64,000 nucleotides of DNA, taken from NCBI RefSeq assembly GCF_001612685.1, contig NZ_BDAY01000009.1:226899-290898 (forward strand). Direction: 5' to 3'. Source of the stretch: Nocardia altamirensis NBRC 108246. Its GTDB lineage: Bacteria; Actinomycetota; Actinomycetes; Mycobacteriales; Mycobacteriaceae. The notes under the pieces were generated by a model. That model did not search any database. It worked only from the letters and a program-made list of their open reading frames with translations, and was not told the DNA's origin. Within the stretch, counting starts at the first letter, position 1, and the number at the start of each line of letters is the position of its first letter. Shown piece by piece: positions 7,799 to 16,179 of the stretch. A program made the translations under genes and the position numbers.

Positions 7799-9205
7799 CT
7801 ACTTCAGGACGTAGGGGGAGACGGAGCTGCGGTGCTCGCTGATGTCGAGGACCTTGCCGAGGGGTGGGAAGGCGCGCTGCGGGCAGTTGGTGCGTTCGCA
7901 GACGCGGCAGCCCGCGCCGATGGGGGTGGGCTGGACCTCGTCGAGATCGATGCCGTCGGCGTAGATCACGCGGCCCGCGTGGCGCAGCTCGCAGCCCAGT
8001 CCGATGGCGAAGGTCTTGGACGGCTGGCCGTAGCGGGTGGCGCGGCGTTCGACGGTGCGGGCGACCCACAGGTATTTGCGGCCGTCGGGCATCTGCGCGA
8101 TCTGCGTCATGATCTTGCCCGGGTAGGCGAAGGTCTCGTAGACATTCCAGAGCGGACAGGTTCCGCCGCTGGCGGAGAAGTGGAAACCGGTGGCGGACTG
8201 GCGTTTCGACATATTGCCCGCGCGGTCGACGCGGACGAAGGAGAACGGGACGCCGCGTAGCTTGGGCCGCTGCAGCGTCGAAAGCCGGTGGCAGATGGTC
8301 TCGTAACTCTGGGTGAAGAAGGCCGAGAGCCGCTCGATGTCGTAGCGGAAGTCCTCGGCCACCTCGAGGAAGTGGGTGTAGGGCAGCACGGTGGCGGCCG
8401 CGAAGTAGTTCGCGAGCCCGAGCATGGCCAGCTTGCGGGTGTCTTCGGACGCGAAATTGCCTTCCTCGACCAACTTTTCGAGTAGATCACCGCATTCGAA
8501 GTAGGCGAGTTCGGCGGCGAGCTTGAAGGTGCGCTGCCCGCCGGAAAGGTGCGGCGCGATCTCCAGGCGCTGCGTCTGCGGATCGTAGCGGTGCAGCACG
8601 CCCTCGCCGAGGTCGATGCGCTCCACGATCCGCACGTCGTGTGCGCGCAGGATCCTGGCCACCTCGCTGTTCACGTCGCCGCCGTGGAAGCGGATGCGCG
8701 CGGTGAGTTCCTCTGCGGCGGCATCCAATTCGTGGATGTAGTTCTGGCGCTGGTAGAAGTAGTCGCGCACTTCCTCGTGCGGCTTGCTGATCGCCGCGCT
8801 GCCCGAGCCGTCGGCGAACCGGTCCTCGGTGGCGGCGGCCAGCTGGGCCGAGGTGTTGCGGTAGCGGTTGTGCATGTTGACCAGGGCGCGCGCCATGCTC
8901 GGGTGCGCCGAGACCATGTCGGCGATCTCCTGGGTGTCGGCCTCGATGCCGAGTTCCTGGTCCATCACGACCTCTTGCAGCTCGGCGATGAGCCGGGTGT
9001 CGTCCTGGGAGGAGAAGAAGGTCGCGTCGACCCCGAATACCTCGCTGATCCGCAGCAGCACCGGCACGGTGAGCGGGCGCACGTCGTGCTCGATCTGGTT
9101 GAGGTAGCTCGCCGAGATCTCCAGCTTCTGGGCGAGTGAGACCTGGCTCAGCCCTCGTTCGGTCCGCAGCTGACGAAGCCGCGCCCCGACGTAAGTCTTG
9201 GCCAT
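7799..9205 (-). CDS. ramB: RamB-type transcriptional regulator (XRE HTH + short-chain fatty-acid regulator domain)
   Basis: 468 aa. An N-terminal XRE helix-turn-helix (ARLRQLRTERGLSQVSLAQ, residues about 8-60) is followed by the long ScfR domain. The C-terminal region carries a Cys cluster, GCRVCERTNCPQR. This architecture and length match RamB of Mycobacterium and Corynebacterium, which controls acetate and glyoxylate genes such as aceA/aceB and its own gene. The start has a TAAACT -10-like hexamer 6 nt before the ATG and no ribosome site. It is divergent from ligB across 93 bp. Confidence 0.9.
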   Translation of the reverse strand: MAKTYVGARLRQLRTERGLSQVSLAQKLEISASYLNQIEHDVRPLTVPVLLRISEVFGVDATFFSSQDDTRLIAELQEVVMDQELGIEADTQEIADMVSAHPSMARALVNMHNRYRNTSAQLAAATEDRFADGSGSAAISKPHEEVRDYFYQRQNYIHELDAAAEELTARIRFHGGDVNSEVARILRAHDVRIVERIDLGEGVLHRYDPQTQRLEIAPHLSGGQRTFKLAAELAYFECGDLLEKLVEEGNFASEDTRKLAMLGLANYFAAATVLPYTHFLEVAEDFRYDIERLSAFFTQSYETICHRLSTLQRPKLRGVPFSFVRVDRAGNMSKRQSATGFHFSASGGTCPLWNVYETFAYPGKIMTQIAQMPDGRKYLWVARTVERRATRYGQPSKTFAIGLGCELRHAGRVIYADGIDLDEVQPTPIGAGCRVCERTNCPQRAFPPLGKVLDISEHRSSVSPYVLK

Positions 9206-9211
9206 GCGTCC

Positions 9212-9217
9212 AGTTTA
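9212..9217 (-). promoter_or_regulatory. Putative -10 element of ramB (leaderless)
   Basis: TAAACT on the minus strand with 6 nt to the ATG at 9205, placing the transcription start at the start codon. Confidence 0.4.
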
Positions 9218-9286
9218 TGGGCGATTTCGCAACCCTGCCAATGGGGAATTAGCAGCAGAGCTGAGCGATATGTCACAGGCGCGCGT

Positions 9287-9292
9287 TACCGT
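9287..9292 (+). promoter_or_regulatory. Putative -10 element of ligB (leaderless)
   Basis: TACCGT with 6 nt to GTG 9299. It faces the ramB promoter in the 93-bp divergent region. Confidence 0.4.
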
Positions 9293-9298
9293 CGACGG

Positions 9299-10810
9299 GT
9301 GTTGTTCTCGCATGTCGTCCAGGTTTCCGAGGCAGTCCGCGCGACCAGGTCGCGAAAGACGAAGATCGCAGCGTTCGCCGAGCTGTTGACCGCCGCCGCG
9401 CCGGCGGAGCTCGCGCCGGTGGTCGCGTGGGCATCCGGCGAGCTACGCCAGGGACGCATCGGGACCGGGTGGCGAACCCTCACCGCCATGGACACTACAT
9501 CGGCACCTGTTGCGGCACTGACAGTTTCGGCGGTCGACGACGCGCTGACCGAGTTGGCGGGCACCTCGGGTTCCGGATCGACGGCGCGACGCAAAGCGCT
9601 CCTGTCCGCGCTGTGGACGGCCGCGACCGCCGACGAACAAGCGTTCCTGCTTCGCCTGCTGACCGGCGAGCTGCGTCAGGGTGCGCTCACCGCGATCGTC
9701 GCCGAGGCGGTCGCGGTGGCTGCCGAGGTGCCGATCGACCTGGTGCGCCGCGCCTACATGCTGTCCGGTGCGCTGCCTGTCACCGCGATTGCCGCGCTGA
9801 CCGGCGGTGTCGAGGCGCTCGGCGCCTTCCGGCTCGAGGTGGGCAGGCCGATCCAGCCCATGCTCGCCTCGCCGGGCGCATCTCTGGACGAGGTGCTCGA
9901 CGAGTTCGACGGCGACGTGAGCGTCGAACAGAAGATGGACGGTGCACGGATCCAGGTGCATCGCGGCGGCGCCGAGGTGTGGGTGTTCACCAGAACCCTG
10001 CGCGACATCACCGCGGGCGTGCCCGAACTGGTGCAGTTGGTGGCCGGGCTCGACTGCACCAGCGTCGTGCTGGACGGGGAGACCTTGGCGCTCAACGATT
10101 CCGGGCGGCCACGTCCGTTCCAGGAGACGATGAGCCGATTCGCCGAGGTGAGCTCGACGCGCGAATTGTTGTTGCACCCTTACTTTTTCGACTGCTTGCA
10201 TCTCGACGGTCATGACCTGCTCGACGCGCCGCTGTCGGAGCGGCGCGCCGCGCTCACGAAGGTGGCGGGTGAGCACAGCATTCCCGCGCTGATCCGGCCG
10301 GACGCGGAGGCCGCCGCCGAATACTTCGACGGTGCGCTGGCCGCAGGCCACGAAGGCCTGATGATCAAGTCACTGTCCGCGCCCTACGCGGCGGGCAGGC
10401 GTGGCCGGGCCTGGCAGAAGATCAAGCCGACGCACACCCTCGACCTGTTGGTCCTCGGCGCCGAATGGGGCTACGGCCGCCGCACCGGCTACCTGTCCAA
10501 CCTGCACCTCGGCGCCCGCGACCCGATGACCGGCGAACCGGTGATGGTCGGCAAGACCTTCAAGGGCCTCACCGACGCACTGCTGCAATGGCAGACGGCG
10601 GAATTCCCACGCCACGAACGGGCCCGCGACGATCAGACCGTCTATCTGTTCCCCGAACTCGTCGTCGAAATCGCGCTGGACGGGGTGCAGGTCAGCCCGC
10701 GCTACCCCGGCGGTGTCGCCCTGCGCTTCGCCCGCGTGGTGCGCTACCGCCCCGACAAGGAGGCCATCGATGCCGACACCATCGACACGGTCCGCGCGTT
10801 GCTGCCGTGA
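9299..10810 (+). CDS. ligB: ATP-dependent DNA ligase LigB
   Basis: 503 aa. Seals nicks with an ATP-derived adenylate. The nucleotidyltransferase motif EQKMDGARIQVH places the adenylated Lys at residue 212. The downstream motifs VLDGETLAL, EGLMIKSL and GRAWQKIKP (motifs III to V) are all present, followed by an OB-fold with LVVEIALDGVQ. The N-terminal 180 residues are the alpha-helical DNA-binding region of archaeal/mycobacterial LigB. Length agrees with M. tuberculosis LigB. The GTG start gives MLFSHVVQVSEAV, which fits the family. Confidence 0.92.
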   Translation: MLFSHVVQVSEAVRATRSRKTKIAAFAELLTAAAPAELAPVVAWASGELRQGRIGTGWRTLTAMDTTSAPVAALTVSAVDDALTELAGTSGSGSTARRKALLSALWTAATADEQAFLLRLLTGELRQGALTAIVAEAVAVAAEVPIDLVRRAYMLSGALPVTAIAALTGGVEALGAFRLEVGRPIQPMLASPGASLDEVLDEFDGDVSVEQKMDGARIQVHRGGAEVWVFTRTLRDITAGVPELVQLVAGLDCTSVVLDGETLALNDSGRPRPFQETMSRFAEVSSTRELLLHPYFFDCLHLDGHDLLDAPLSERRAALTKVAGEHSIPALIRPDAEAAAEYFDGALAAGHEGLMIKSLSAPYAAGRRGRAWQKIKPTHTLDLLVLGAEWGYGRRTGYLSNLHLGARDPMTGEPVMVGKTFKGLTDALLQWQTAEFPRHERARDDQTVYLFPELVVEIALDGVQVSPRYPGGVALRFARVVRYRPDKEAIDADTIDTVRALLP

Positions 10811-10859
10811 GCCGAGGGAGCCGGATTTTGGATCCCATTGGCCCAGGCTTGGCACCTCT

Positions 10860-10982
10860 TTACCGAGCGGTGTCGCGACCGAGACCCAGGTGAATGCGCA
10901 GGTATTTCTCGATGAACACTGCAACGCCCTGCTCGGTGCCGCACTCCAGGCGAATGTCCGGATCGATGATCGTTTCGTGCAC
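10860..10982 (-). CDS. Possible small protein (40 aa)
   Basis: Minus-strand ORF from GTG 10982. It has protein-like composition (HETIIDPDIRLECG, then VAVFIEKYLRIHLGLG) and amphipathic helical character. There is no recognisable family and no ribosome site. It fills the otherwise empty gap between ligB and pitA. It could be a genuine small protein or the end of a decayed gene; the frame stays open upstream to about 11038 without another good start. Confidence 0.3.
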   Translation of the reverse strand: MHETIIDPDIRLECGTEQGVAVFIEKYLRIHLGLGRDTAR

Positions 10983-11109
10983 CCGCCGATGATCACCGGC
11001 GGCACCCGATTCGGCTGATAGAGGACAGGATCCAACTTAACGCATGGCCGACGCGCGGTGAAGGGCAACCATCTGGCAATCGTATTGACCTGTACCGCAC
11101 ACTAGAGGC

Positions 11110-12357
11110 GTGACCGTCGAATTACTGGTTCTTCTGATCGTCATCGTCACAGCCCTCGCGTTCGATTTCACCAACGGCTTCCACGACACCGCCAACGCCA
11201 TGGCGACGTCGATCGCCACCGGAGCACTCCGGCCGCGCACCGCGGTCGCGCTGTCGGCCATCCTCAATCTGGTCGGCGCCTTTCTTTCGGTAGCCGTCGC
11301 CGCCACCGTGGCCAAGGGCATCGTCCGGCTCGACGCCGTGCAGGGCCACGACCTGTTGATCATCGTGTTCGCCGGCCTGGTCGGCGGCATTCTGTGGAAC
11401 TTGCTCACCTGGCTGTTCGGCTTGCCGTCGAGTTCCTCGCACGCCCTGTTCGGCGGCCTGATCGGCGCCACCCTCGCGGCGCTCGGTTGGAGCGGCGTGA
11501 TCTGGGCGGCGGGGTCGGACGGCGTGCTGACCAAGATTATTTTGCCTGCCGTGCTCGCGCCGATCGTCGCCGCGATGGTGTCGGCCATCGGTACCTGGCT
11601 GGTCTATCGGATCACCGACAAGTCCGATCCCGGTAAGCGGGAAGAGGGTTTTCGGTGGGGCCAGATCGGCTCGGCGTCACTGGTCTCGCTGGCGCACGGC
11701 ACCAACGACGCGCAGAAGACGATGGGCGTGATCTTCCTGGCGCTGGTCGCGCACGGCACGCTCACCAAGAACGCGGAGATGCCGCTGTGGGTGATGGCCG
11801 CGTGTGCCGTCGCCATCGCGGCGGGCACCTACCTCGGCGGCTGGCGGATCATCCGCACGCTCGGCAAAGGACTCGTCGAGATCGAATCGCCGCAGGGCCT
11901 GGCTGCCGAATCCGCGTCGGCGGCGATCATTCTCACCTCGGCGCATTTCGGGCTGCCGCTGTCGACCACACAGACCGCGACCGGGTCGATCCTCGGCACC
12001 GGGATCGGCAAGGGTGCGGAGGTGCGGTGGGGAGTGATGGGCCGCATGGTGGTCGCGTGGTTGTGCACGCTGCCGCTGGCCGGTATCGCGGGCGCAGCGT
12101 GCTGGGCGATCGCACACTTCATCGGCGGGCTGCCCGGCGTGCTCGTGGTGTTCGCGATCCTGCTCACCCTGTCCGCGGCGATCTATCTGCGCTCGCGCCG
12201 GGATCCGGTCGACACCAGCAACGTCAACGAATGGCCTGGTCATCCGCCGGGCATCGCGGTCGATGCCGCGAGCGGGAACGGATCGGCGGCAGCCGTCGGC
12301 GCGACCGCCGATGCGGTCGTGGAACCGGACAAGTCGAATCGATCGGCACAGGTCTAG
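11110..12357 (+). CDS. pitA: Low-affinity inorganic phosphate transporter, PiT family
   Basis: 415 aa membrane protein. The two PiT signature repeats are visible: FDFTNGFHDTANAMATSI at residues 18-35 and SLAHGTNDAQKTMGVI in the middle, with GLPSSSSHALFGGL and FGLPLSTTQTATGSILG re-entrant loops. About ten membrane segments are expected, then a hydrophilic C-terminal tail. The following small membrane protein and DUF3349 genes reproduce the mycobacterial pitA neighbourhood (Rv0545c-Rv0543c). GTG start with CACACT 6 nt upstream as a weak -10. Confidence 0.95.
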   Translation: MTVELLVLLIVIVTALAFDFTNGFHDTANAMATSIATGALRPRTAVALSAILNLVGAFLSVAVAATVAKGIVRLDAVQGHDLLIIVFAGLVGGILWNLLTWLFGLPSSSSHALFGGLIGATLAALGWSGVIWAAGSDGVLTKIILPAVLAPIVAAMVSAIGTWLVYRITDKSDPGKREEGFRWGQIGSASLVSLAHGTNDAQKTMGVIFLALVAHGTLTKNAEMPLWVMAACAVAIAAGTYLGGWRIIRTLGKGLVEIESPQGLAAESASAAIILTSAHFGLPLSTTQTATGSILGTGIGKGAEVRWGVMGRMVVAWLCTLPLAGIAGAACWAIAHFIGGLPGVLVVFAILLTLSAAIYLRSRRDPVDTSNVNEWPGHPPGIAVDAASGNGSAAAVGATADAVVEPDKSNRSAQV

Positions 12358-12359
12358 GA

Positions 12360-12449
12360 GTGAATGTGCTTATGTCGAGCACAAATCCGAGCTCTCTCGT
12401 CGTGCCTGCGGCGCGACAGGACAGTTCAGTACCGCAACGGGAGGCGTGA
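12360..12449 (+). CDS. Possible 29-aa ORF between pitA and the small membrane gene
   Basis: GTG 12360 follows the pitA stop by 2 nt and has AGGAG overlapping it. It reads MNVLMSSTNPSSLVVPAAR and ends with TGA one base before the next gene's GTG. Length and position suit a coupling peptide. Composition is Ser/Pro-rich and uninformative. It could be noise. Confidence 0.25.
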   Translation: MNVLMSSTNPSSLVVPAARQDSSVPQREA

Positions 12450-12450
12450 C

Positions 12451-12735
12451 GTGCACACACTCATCACGAATCTGAACGCGCTGTGGAAAGTGACACTGGC
12501 CGGGCTGGTGCTCGGCGCCGGGCTGCCGATGGTGTTCGCGGTCGCGATCCGATTCTGGTCGGCGGCCGAGACGGTGAGCGCGGACGGCCGTGTGACACAA
12601 CGCAATTACCCGGCGCTGACGGTTGCGCTGCTGTGCTTCGCGCTGATCATCACCGCCATTCTTACCGGGATCCTTTATACAGCAAAGGCTTTCATCGCCA
12701 CCCACTTCGGTATCCATCTGTTCGGACAGTCCTGA
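12451..12735 (+). CDS. Small two-segment membrane protein downstream of pitA
   Basis: 94 aa with two hydrophobic segments: VTLAGLVLGAGLPMVFAVAI around residue 15 and a second one, LTVALLCFALIITAILTGIL, around residue 55. GGGAGG 5 nt before GTG 12451 sets the start. Position and size match the mycobacterial Rv0544c family next to PitA. An accessory or assembly role with PitA is possible; no function is known. Confidence 0.8.
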   Translation: MHTLITNLNALWKVTLAGLVLGAGLPMVFAVAIRFWSAAETVSADGRVTQRNYPALTVALLCFALIITAILTGILYTAKAFIATHFGIHLFGQS

Positions 12736-12745
12736 AGGGCGCAAT

Positions 12746-13081
12746 GTGACGGATCAAGCGAAATCCGCGGAGCTCAGGCCGAATCTGCTCAGCCGGATCA
12801 TCGGCTGGCTGCGCGCAGGCTATCCCCAAGGCATCCCGAGCTCGGACTACGTCGCCCTGTTCGCGGTGCTGCACCGGCACCTCACCGACTACGAGGTCGC
12901 CGCGATCGCCGCGGAACTGGCGGCGTCGAATCCGGACGGCGAGATCACCAACCCCGACATCGAGGACGCCATCGCGCGATTCGCGAAGGAACAGCCTGCC
13001 GAACACGACGTCGCCAGGGTCGCCTCGCGTCTCGCCGCAGGCGGCTGGCCGCTCGCCACTCCGCCGACCGACGCCGACTGA
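12746..13081 (+). CDS. DUF3349 protein, copy 1
   Basis: 111 aa, helical. IIGWLRAGYPQGIPSSDYVALFAVL, here split as IIGWLRAGYPQG and DYVALFAVL, is the DUF3349 hallmark, followed by LTDYEVAAIAAEL. This is the Rv0543c family, small proteins of unknown function. Ten nt after the membrane gene and probably in the pitA operon. Confidence 0.85.
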   Translation: MTDQAKSAELRPNLLSRIIGWLRAGYPQGIPSSDYVALFAVLHRHLTDYEVAAIAAELAASNPDGEITNPDIEDAIARFAKEQPAEHDVARVASRLAAGGWPLATPPTDAD

Positions 13082-13098
13082 GCGCGTTGGCTTCGGCG

Positions 13099-13395
13099 AT
13101 GCCACCCTTCCTGACCGCCATCATCGACTGGCTGCGGGCCGGATATCCGGACGGCGTACCGGAATCCGACTACATCCCGCTGCTGGCTCTGCTCCGGCGC
13201 CGCCTCTCCGACGACGAGGTACGTCAGATCGCCGCCGAGCTGGCCAGTTCCGGTGACCTGCCCGACAAGACCGACATCCAAGTGATGATCACCAAGGTCA
13301 CCAACGAAATGCCTTCGGAGGCAGACGTTTCCCGCGTCCAGGCGCGCCTCGAAGCGCACGCATGGCCGGACGACGGTTCAGCCGACCGCGGTTAG
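13099..13395 (+). CDS. DUF3349 protein, copy 2
   Basis: 98 aa from ATG 13099 (a TTG at 13087 is in frame). It repeats the layout of copy 1 (IIDWLRAGYPDG, DYIPLLALL, LSDDEVRQIAAEL), so the two are tandem paralogues, roughly half identical by eye in the conserved part. No function is known. Its stop overlaps the stop of the convergent minus-strand gene. Confidence 0.85.
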   Translation: MPPFLTAIIDWLRAGYPDGVPESDYIPLLALLRRRLSDDEVRQIAAELASSGDLPDKTDIQVMITKVTNEMPSEADVSRVQARLEAHAWPDDGSADRG

Positions 13396-14165
13396 CGGGG
13401 CGGAGCAGGCTCGGGAAAGAAGAAGGCGGAGTTGTCTTCTGAGATGCCGGGGATGTGGTGGAACGGCGTCAGGATCGAGAGCGCGGGGGTGCCGCCTGCA
13501 GGGTCGCGCCAGACATGGATATCCCAGAAGCGGCCGTGGGCAGGGCCCGGGGCGACCATCGGCAGTGGCAGCATCTCGCCCGCGGTCTCACCACGATGAT
13601 GCTCGGCTGGGGGTTGTGGAGTGAATTCCCAGTCGAGGACGGAATGCACGCCCTGCTCGTGGACGAACCAATCCTCTTGCGCGACACAAAGATCAGTGGA
13701 CGTCGGGAATTCGCCAGGGGTGTACATGACGCCGTGCCCCCAACCGGCGAGCTCATAGGGAAACGCGGGCCGGTATGGATCACCGTCATGGGCCAGGTCA
13801 GGATTGGGGCGATACATCAGCGCTCCCGGGTTTCCGGAGCGGACCTGCTGATCCATGATCGCGTCCGGACGCGCGAACGACGTCCCGATCCCCTCGAAAC
13901 TGGCCAGCATATGCAACGGAACGGCATACCCGAGCGCCGCCAACGCGGCGAGATCCGCAGGCCCACGCAGCGTCGTGAGATGCCCGAGTCGCGCAACCAG
14001 CCGCGCCTCATCCGCACGCAACGAGGCTGCGCGCGCCTCACCATCGCAATAGCCGATGGTGTCGACATGCGCGTCGCCGTGATCGTGCGCAGCCGCCACA
14101 CCCGATGCCGCCAGCACGCACACCGTCACCGCGACAACCAGAGAACTAGCCCAGATCATGCGCAT
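13392..14165 (-). CDS. Secreted protein of unknown function
   Basis: 257 aa with a signal peptide (SSLVVAVTVCVLAASGVAAAHD, cut after AAA or AAAH). The mature part is His- and Pro-rich, with HDHGDAH at its N-terminus, two Cys, and a conserved-looking FWDIHVWR segment near the C-terminus. No family recognised. The start is ATG 14165; a TTG 12 nt upstream is also in frame. It converges on the DUF3349 pair and overlaps by 4 nt. Confidence 0.7.
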   Translation of the reverse strand: MRMIWASSLVVAVTVCVLAASGVAAAHDHGDAHVDTIGYCDGEARAASLRADEARLVARLGHLTTLRGPADLAALAALGYAVPLHMLASFEGIGTSFARPDAIMDQQVRSGNPGALMYRPNPDLAHDGDPYRPAFPYELAGWGHGVMYTPGEFPTSTDLCVAQEDWFVHEQGVHSVLDWEFTPQPPAEHHRGETAGEMLPLPMVAPGPAHGRFWDIHVWRDPAGGTPALSILTPFHHIPGISEDNSAFFFPEPAPPR

Positions 14166-14341
14166 GAACAGGAACAATAGCTATCTCGAATAACTCCGAG
14201 TTGGATTCGGCCAGGGCTGGCGTGGCTCCGACTCGGGGAGGTTGACTGCCCCGCGACACTCCGATCCGACATCTCCTCCGGTCCAAATACACGGAAGTAC
14301 GGTGAACCAGACCGGCTGGTCTACCTGAAGGGATTGGTTCG

Positions 14342-14782
14342 ATGCGAAACGTCCGGACAAGCGTGACCACTGCGGGTGTGGCATCAATAGTCGCCGCAGC
14401 CTGCTGGGTAGCCATGTCGCCCACCGCGTTGGCCGCGGATGCGACAGTCACACTGGACAAGAAGGCGACCTGGAAGACGGACCAGGACGATGACGAGATT
14501 CTGTACGTCTCCGGAACTGCCTCCTGTGCCACCGGAACCGCCAAGGTCATCGTTGGGGCAGCAGACAGTGATCGCCTTCGCTGGCACGCAACCAGCGATG
14601 AATTCACCTGCAATGGGAAACCACACACCTGGCAGGCGCGTATCGAGGTACCGGATGGCGGTCAGCTGAACACTGGCGGCAAGGAAAAAGCGATCGCCGC
14701 GTTAACCGTGAACGACGAGGTCATCGTCAAGTCCGGCGAAGTAACCGTGGAAATCCCCGAACGTCAGGAAGACGCGAACTGA
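14342..14782 (+). CDS. Small secreted protein
   Basis: 146 aa with a clear signal peptide (ASIVAAACWVAMSPTALAAD, cleavage after ALA). The mature domain has two Cys (SCATGTAK and FTCNGK) that could form one disulfide, and beta-rich segments such as ILYVSGTA, KVIVGAAD and VIVKSGEVTVEI. It resembles small Ig-like secreted actinobacterial proteins, but no specific family is recognised. GAAGGGA lies about 7-8 nt before the ATG. A strong terminator follows. Confidence 0.75.
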   Translation: MRNVRTSVTTAGVASIVAAACWVAMSPTALAADATVTLDKKATWKTDQDDDEILYVSGTASCATGTAKVIVGAADSDRLRWHATSDEFTCNGKPHTWQARIEVPDGGQLNTGGKEKAIAALTVNDEVIVKSGEVTVEIPERQEDAN

Positions 14783-14797
14783 CAGTACATACCACAG

Positions 14798-14844
14798 AGC
14801 GAAGGCCGACTCCGGAGGTAGTTCCGGTGTCGGCCTTCGCTTTT
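14798..14844 (+). terminator. Rho-independent terminator
   Basis: AGCGAAGGCCGAC pairs perfectly with GTCGGCCTTCGCT around an 18-nt loop, and the stem runs into TTTT at 14841-14844. It ends the small secreted-protein mRNA. Confidence 0.85.
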
Positions 14845-14875
14845 CACTGCTTCGACGGCGACCGTCGAGTCCTGA

Positions 14876-16105
14876 TCAGGCCGACTGTGCCCGCCGTTGC
14901 ATGCGGAGTCCGACCAGGGTCATGGCGAGAGCGGCGACGAGCAGCAGGGCAAGGGTCCAGGCGAGGGCCGAAAAGCCGTGCGGCGCAGCGGCCGCCGCTA
15001 CCAGCGGGCCTATCGTGGCGCCGACGTAGAAGCTGAACATCGCGACCGACATGGCGGCGGCGCGGGATTCGCCGCCGAGCTCGCCCGCGCTTTGCAGGAC
15101 GGCGGGGCCGATGATGCCGAGGCCGCCGACCAGGACGGCGAGCAGCACGGTGAGGGTTGCGAGGTGGGCTCCTTCGAAGGTGGCGGCCACCATGGCGGCG
15201 GCCGCGATCAGGACGCCGAGGGTGATCTGGCTGTGCTTGGTGAGGCGGGCCAGCGGGATGGCCAGCAGCGGCAGCAGCATCATCACCGGAAGGCCGCCTG
15301 CCCGCAGGGCCAGCAGTTCGCCGGAACCCTTGACCACGCCGGTGAGTTCGAGGCCGGTGTAGATGCCGACCATCACCGCCATACTCATGGCGCCTGCGAC
15401 CAGCATCGGCAGCAGCGAGCGGATGCGAAGCACCGCGGGGATGGCGGCATAGCTGTGCCGCAGCGGCCGATCGCGCCCGGTCGGCGCGTCGTCGAGCAGC
15501 ACCTTGCGCAGCAGTACCGCGAGCGCCGCGAAGACTACGGCGGAGCCGAGGAATACGGTGCGCCACGGGAACGAGGCGACGACCGCCTGGGACACGATCT
15601 GTGCGATCACCGTCGCGGCGAGGAATGACGTGGCGACCGATGTGGTTGTCACGGCACGATGTTCGGGCGCGATGCGGGTCGCGACATAGGCCATGATCGC
15701 GGGCGGAATCGAGCCGACGACCAACCCTTGCACGATCCGCAGTCCAACGGCCAGCGGTGCACTGAAGGCGAGGCCGGTCAACAGTGTGACCACTGCCGCG
15801 ACGAGCATGCCGGTCACCAGGACCTTGCGGTGCCCGTAGCGATCCGACAGCGGTCCGAAGAGCACGAAGCCGCCGGCATAACCGAACGCGAAGGCGCTGA
15901 TGATCCAGGTCATCACGCCGGAGCCGACCTGCCAGTCCGCCTTCATGGCGGTGAAAAGCGGGATGGGTACATACATTTGACCGGTGGCGAGCAGGGCGGA
16001 CAGCACGAAGACGGGCAGGGTGCGCGCGGTGTGGGCGCGCGGCGAGACACGGGAGGACGCGGTGGCCGCTGGCGCGGCGGTGAGCGGAAGTGTCGGCGAA
16101 GCCAT
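14876..16105 (-). CDS. MFS transporter (drug/H+ antiporter type)
   Basis: 409 aa with 12 predicted membrane segments. The signature loop between segments 2 and 3 reads GPLSDRYGHRKVLVTG, and a VQGLVVGSIPPAIMAYV motif follows, as in YnfM/AraJ-like exporters. The start MASPTLPL at 16105 is chosen; longer in-frame starts would enter the operator region. It is divergent from a TetR gene across a palindrome, the usual arrangement for an efflux pump under local repression. Confidence 0.88.
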   Translation of the reverse strand: MASPTLPLTAAPAATASSRVSPRAHTARTLPVFVLSALLATGQMYVPIPLFTAMKADWQVGSGVMTWIISAFAFGYAGGFVLFGPLSDRYGHRKVLVTGMLVAAVVTLLTGLAFSAPLAVGLRIVQGLVVGSIPPAIMAYVATRIAPEHRAVTTTSVATSFLAATVIAQIVSQAVVASFPWRTVFLGSAVVFAALAVLLRKVLLDDAPTGRDRPLRHSYAAIPAVLRIRSLLPMLVAGAMSMAVMVGIYTGLELTGVVKGSGELLALRAGGLPVMMLLPLLAIPLARLTKHSQITLGVLIAAAAMVAATFEGAHLATLTVLLAVLVGGLGIIGPAVLQSAGELGGESRAAAMSVAMFSFYVGATIGPLVAAAAAPHGFSALAWTLALLLVAALAMTLVGLRMQRRAQSA

Positions 16106-16139
16106 GGGACGACAGTACGACCGGCGCCAGCTCGATGTC

Positions 16140-16155
16140 AACCAAATAGTTGGTT
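16140..16155. promoter_or_regulatory. Palindromic operator between MFS and TetR genes
   Basis: AACCAAATAGTTGGTT: 6-bp perfect arms with a 4-nt centre, 34 bp from the MFS start codon and 24 bp from the TetR start. Probably the site of the TetR protein (inference). Confidence 0.6.
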
Positions 16156-16166
16156 TATTCAAGTGC

Positions 16167-16172
16167 TAAAAT
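16167..16172 (+). promoter_or_regulatory. Putative -10 element of the TetR gene (leaderless)
   Basis: TAAAAT with 7 nt to ATG 16180. Confidence 0.4.
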
Positions 16173-16179
16173 GTGGGGC

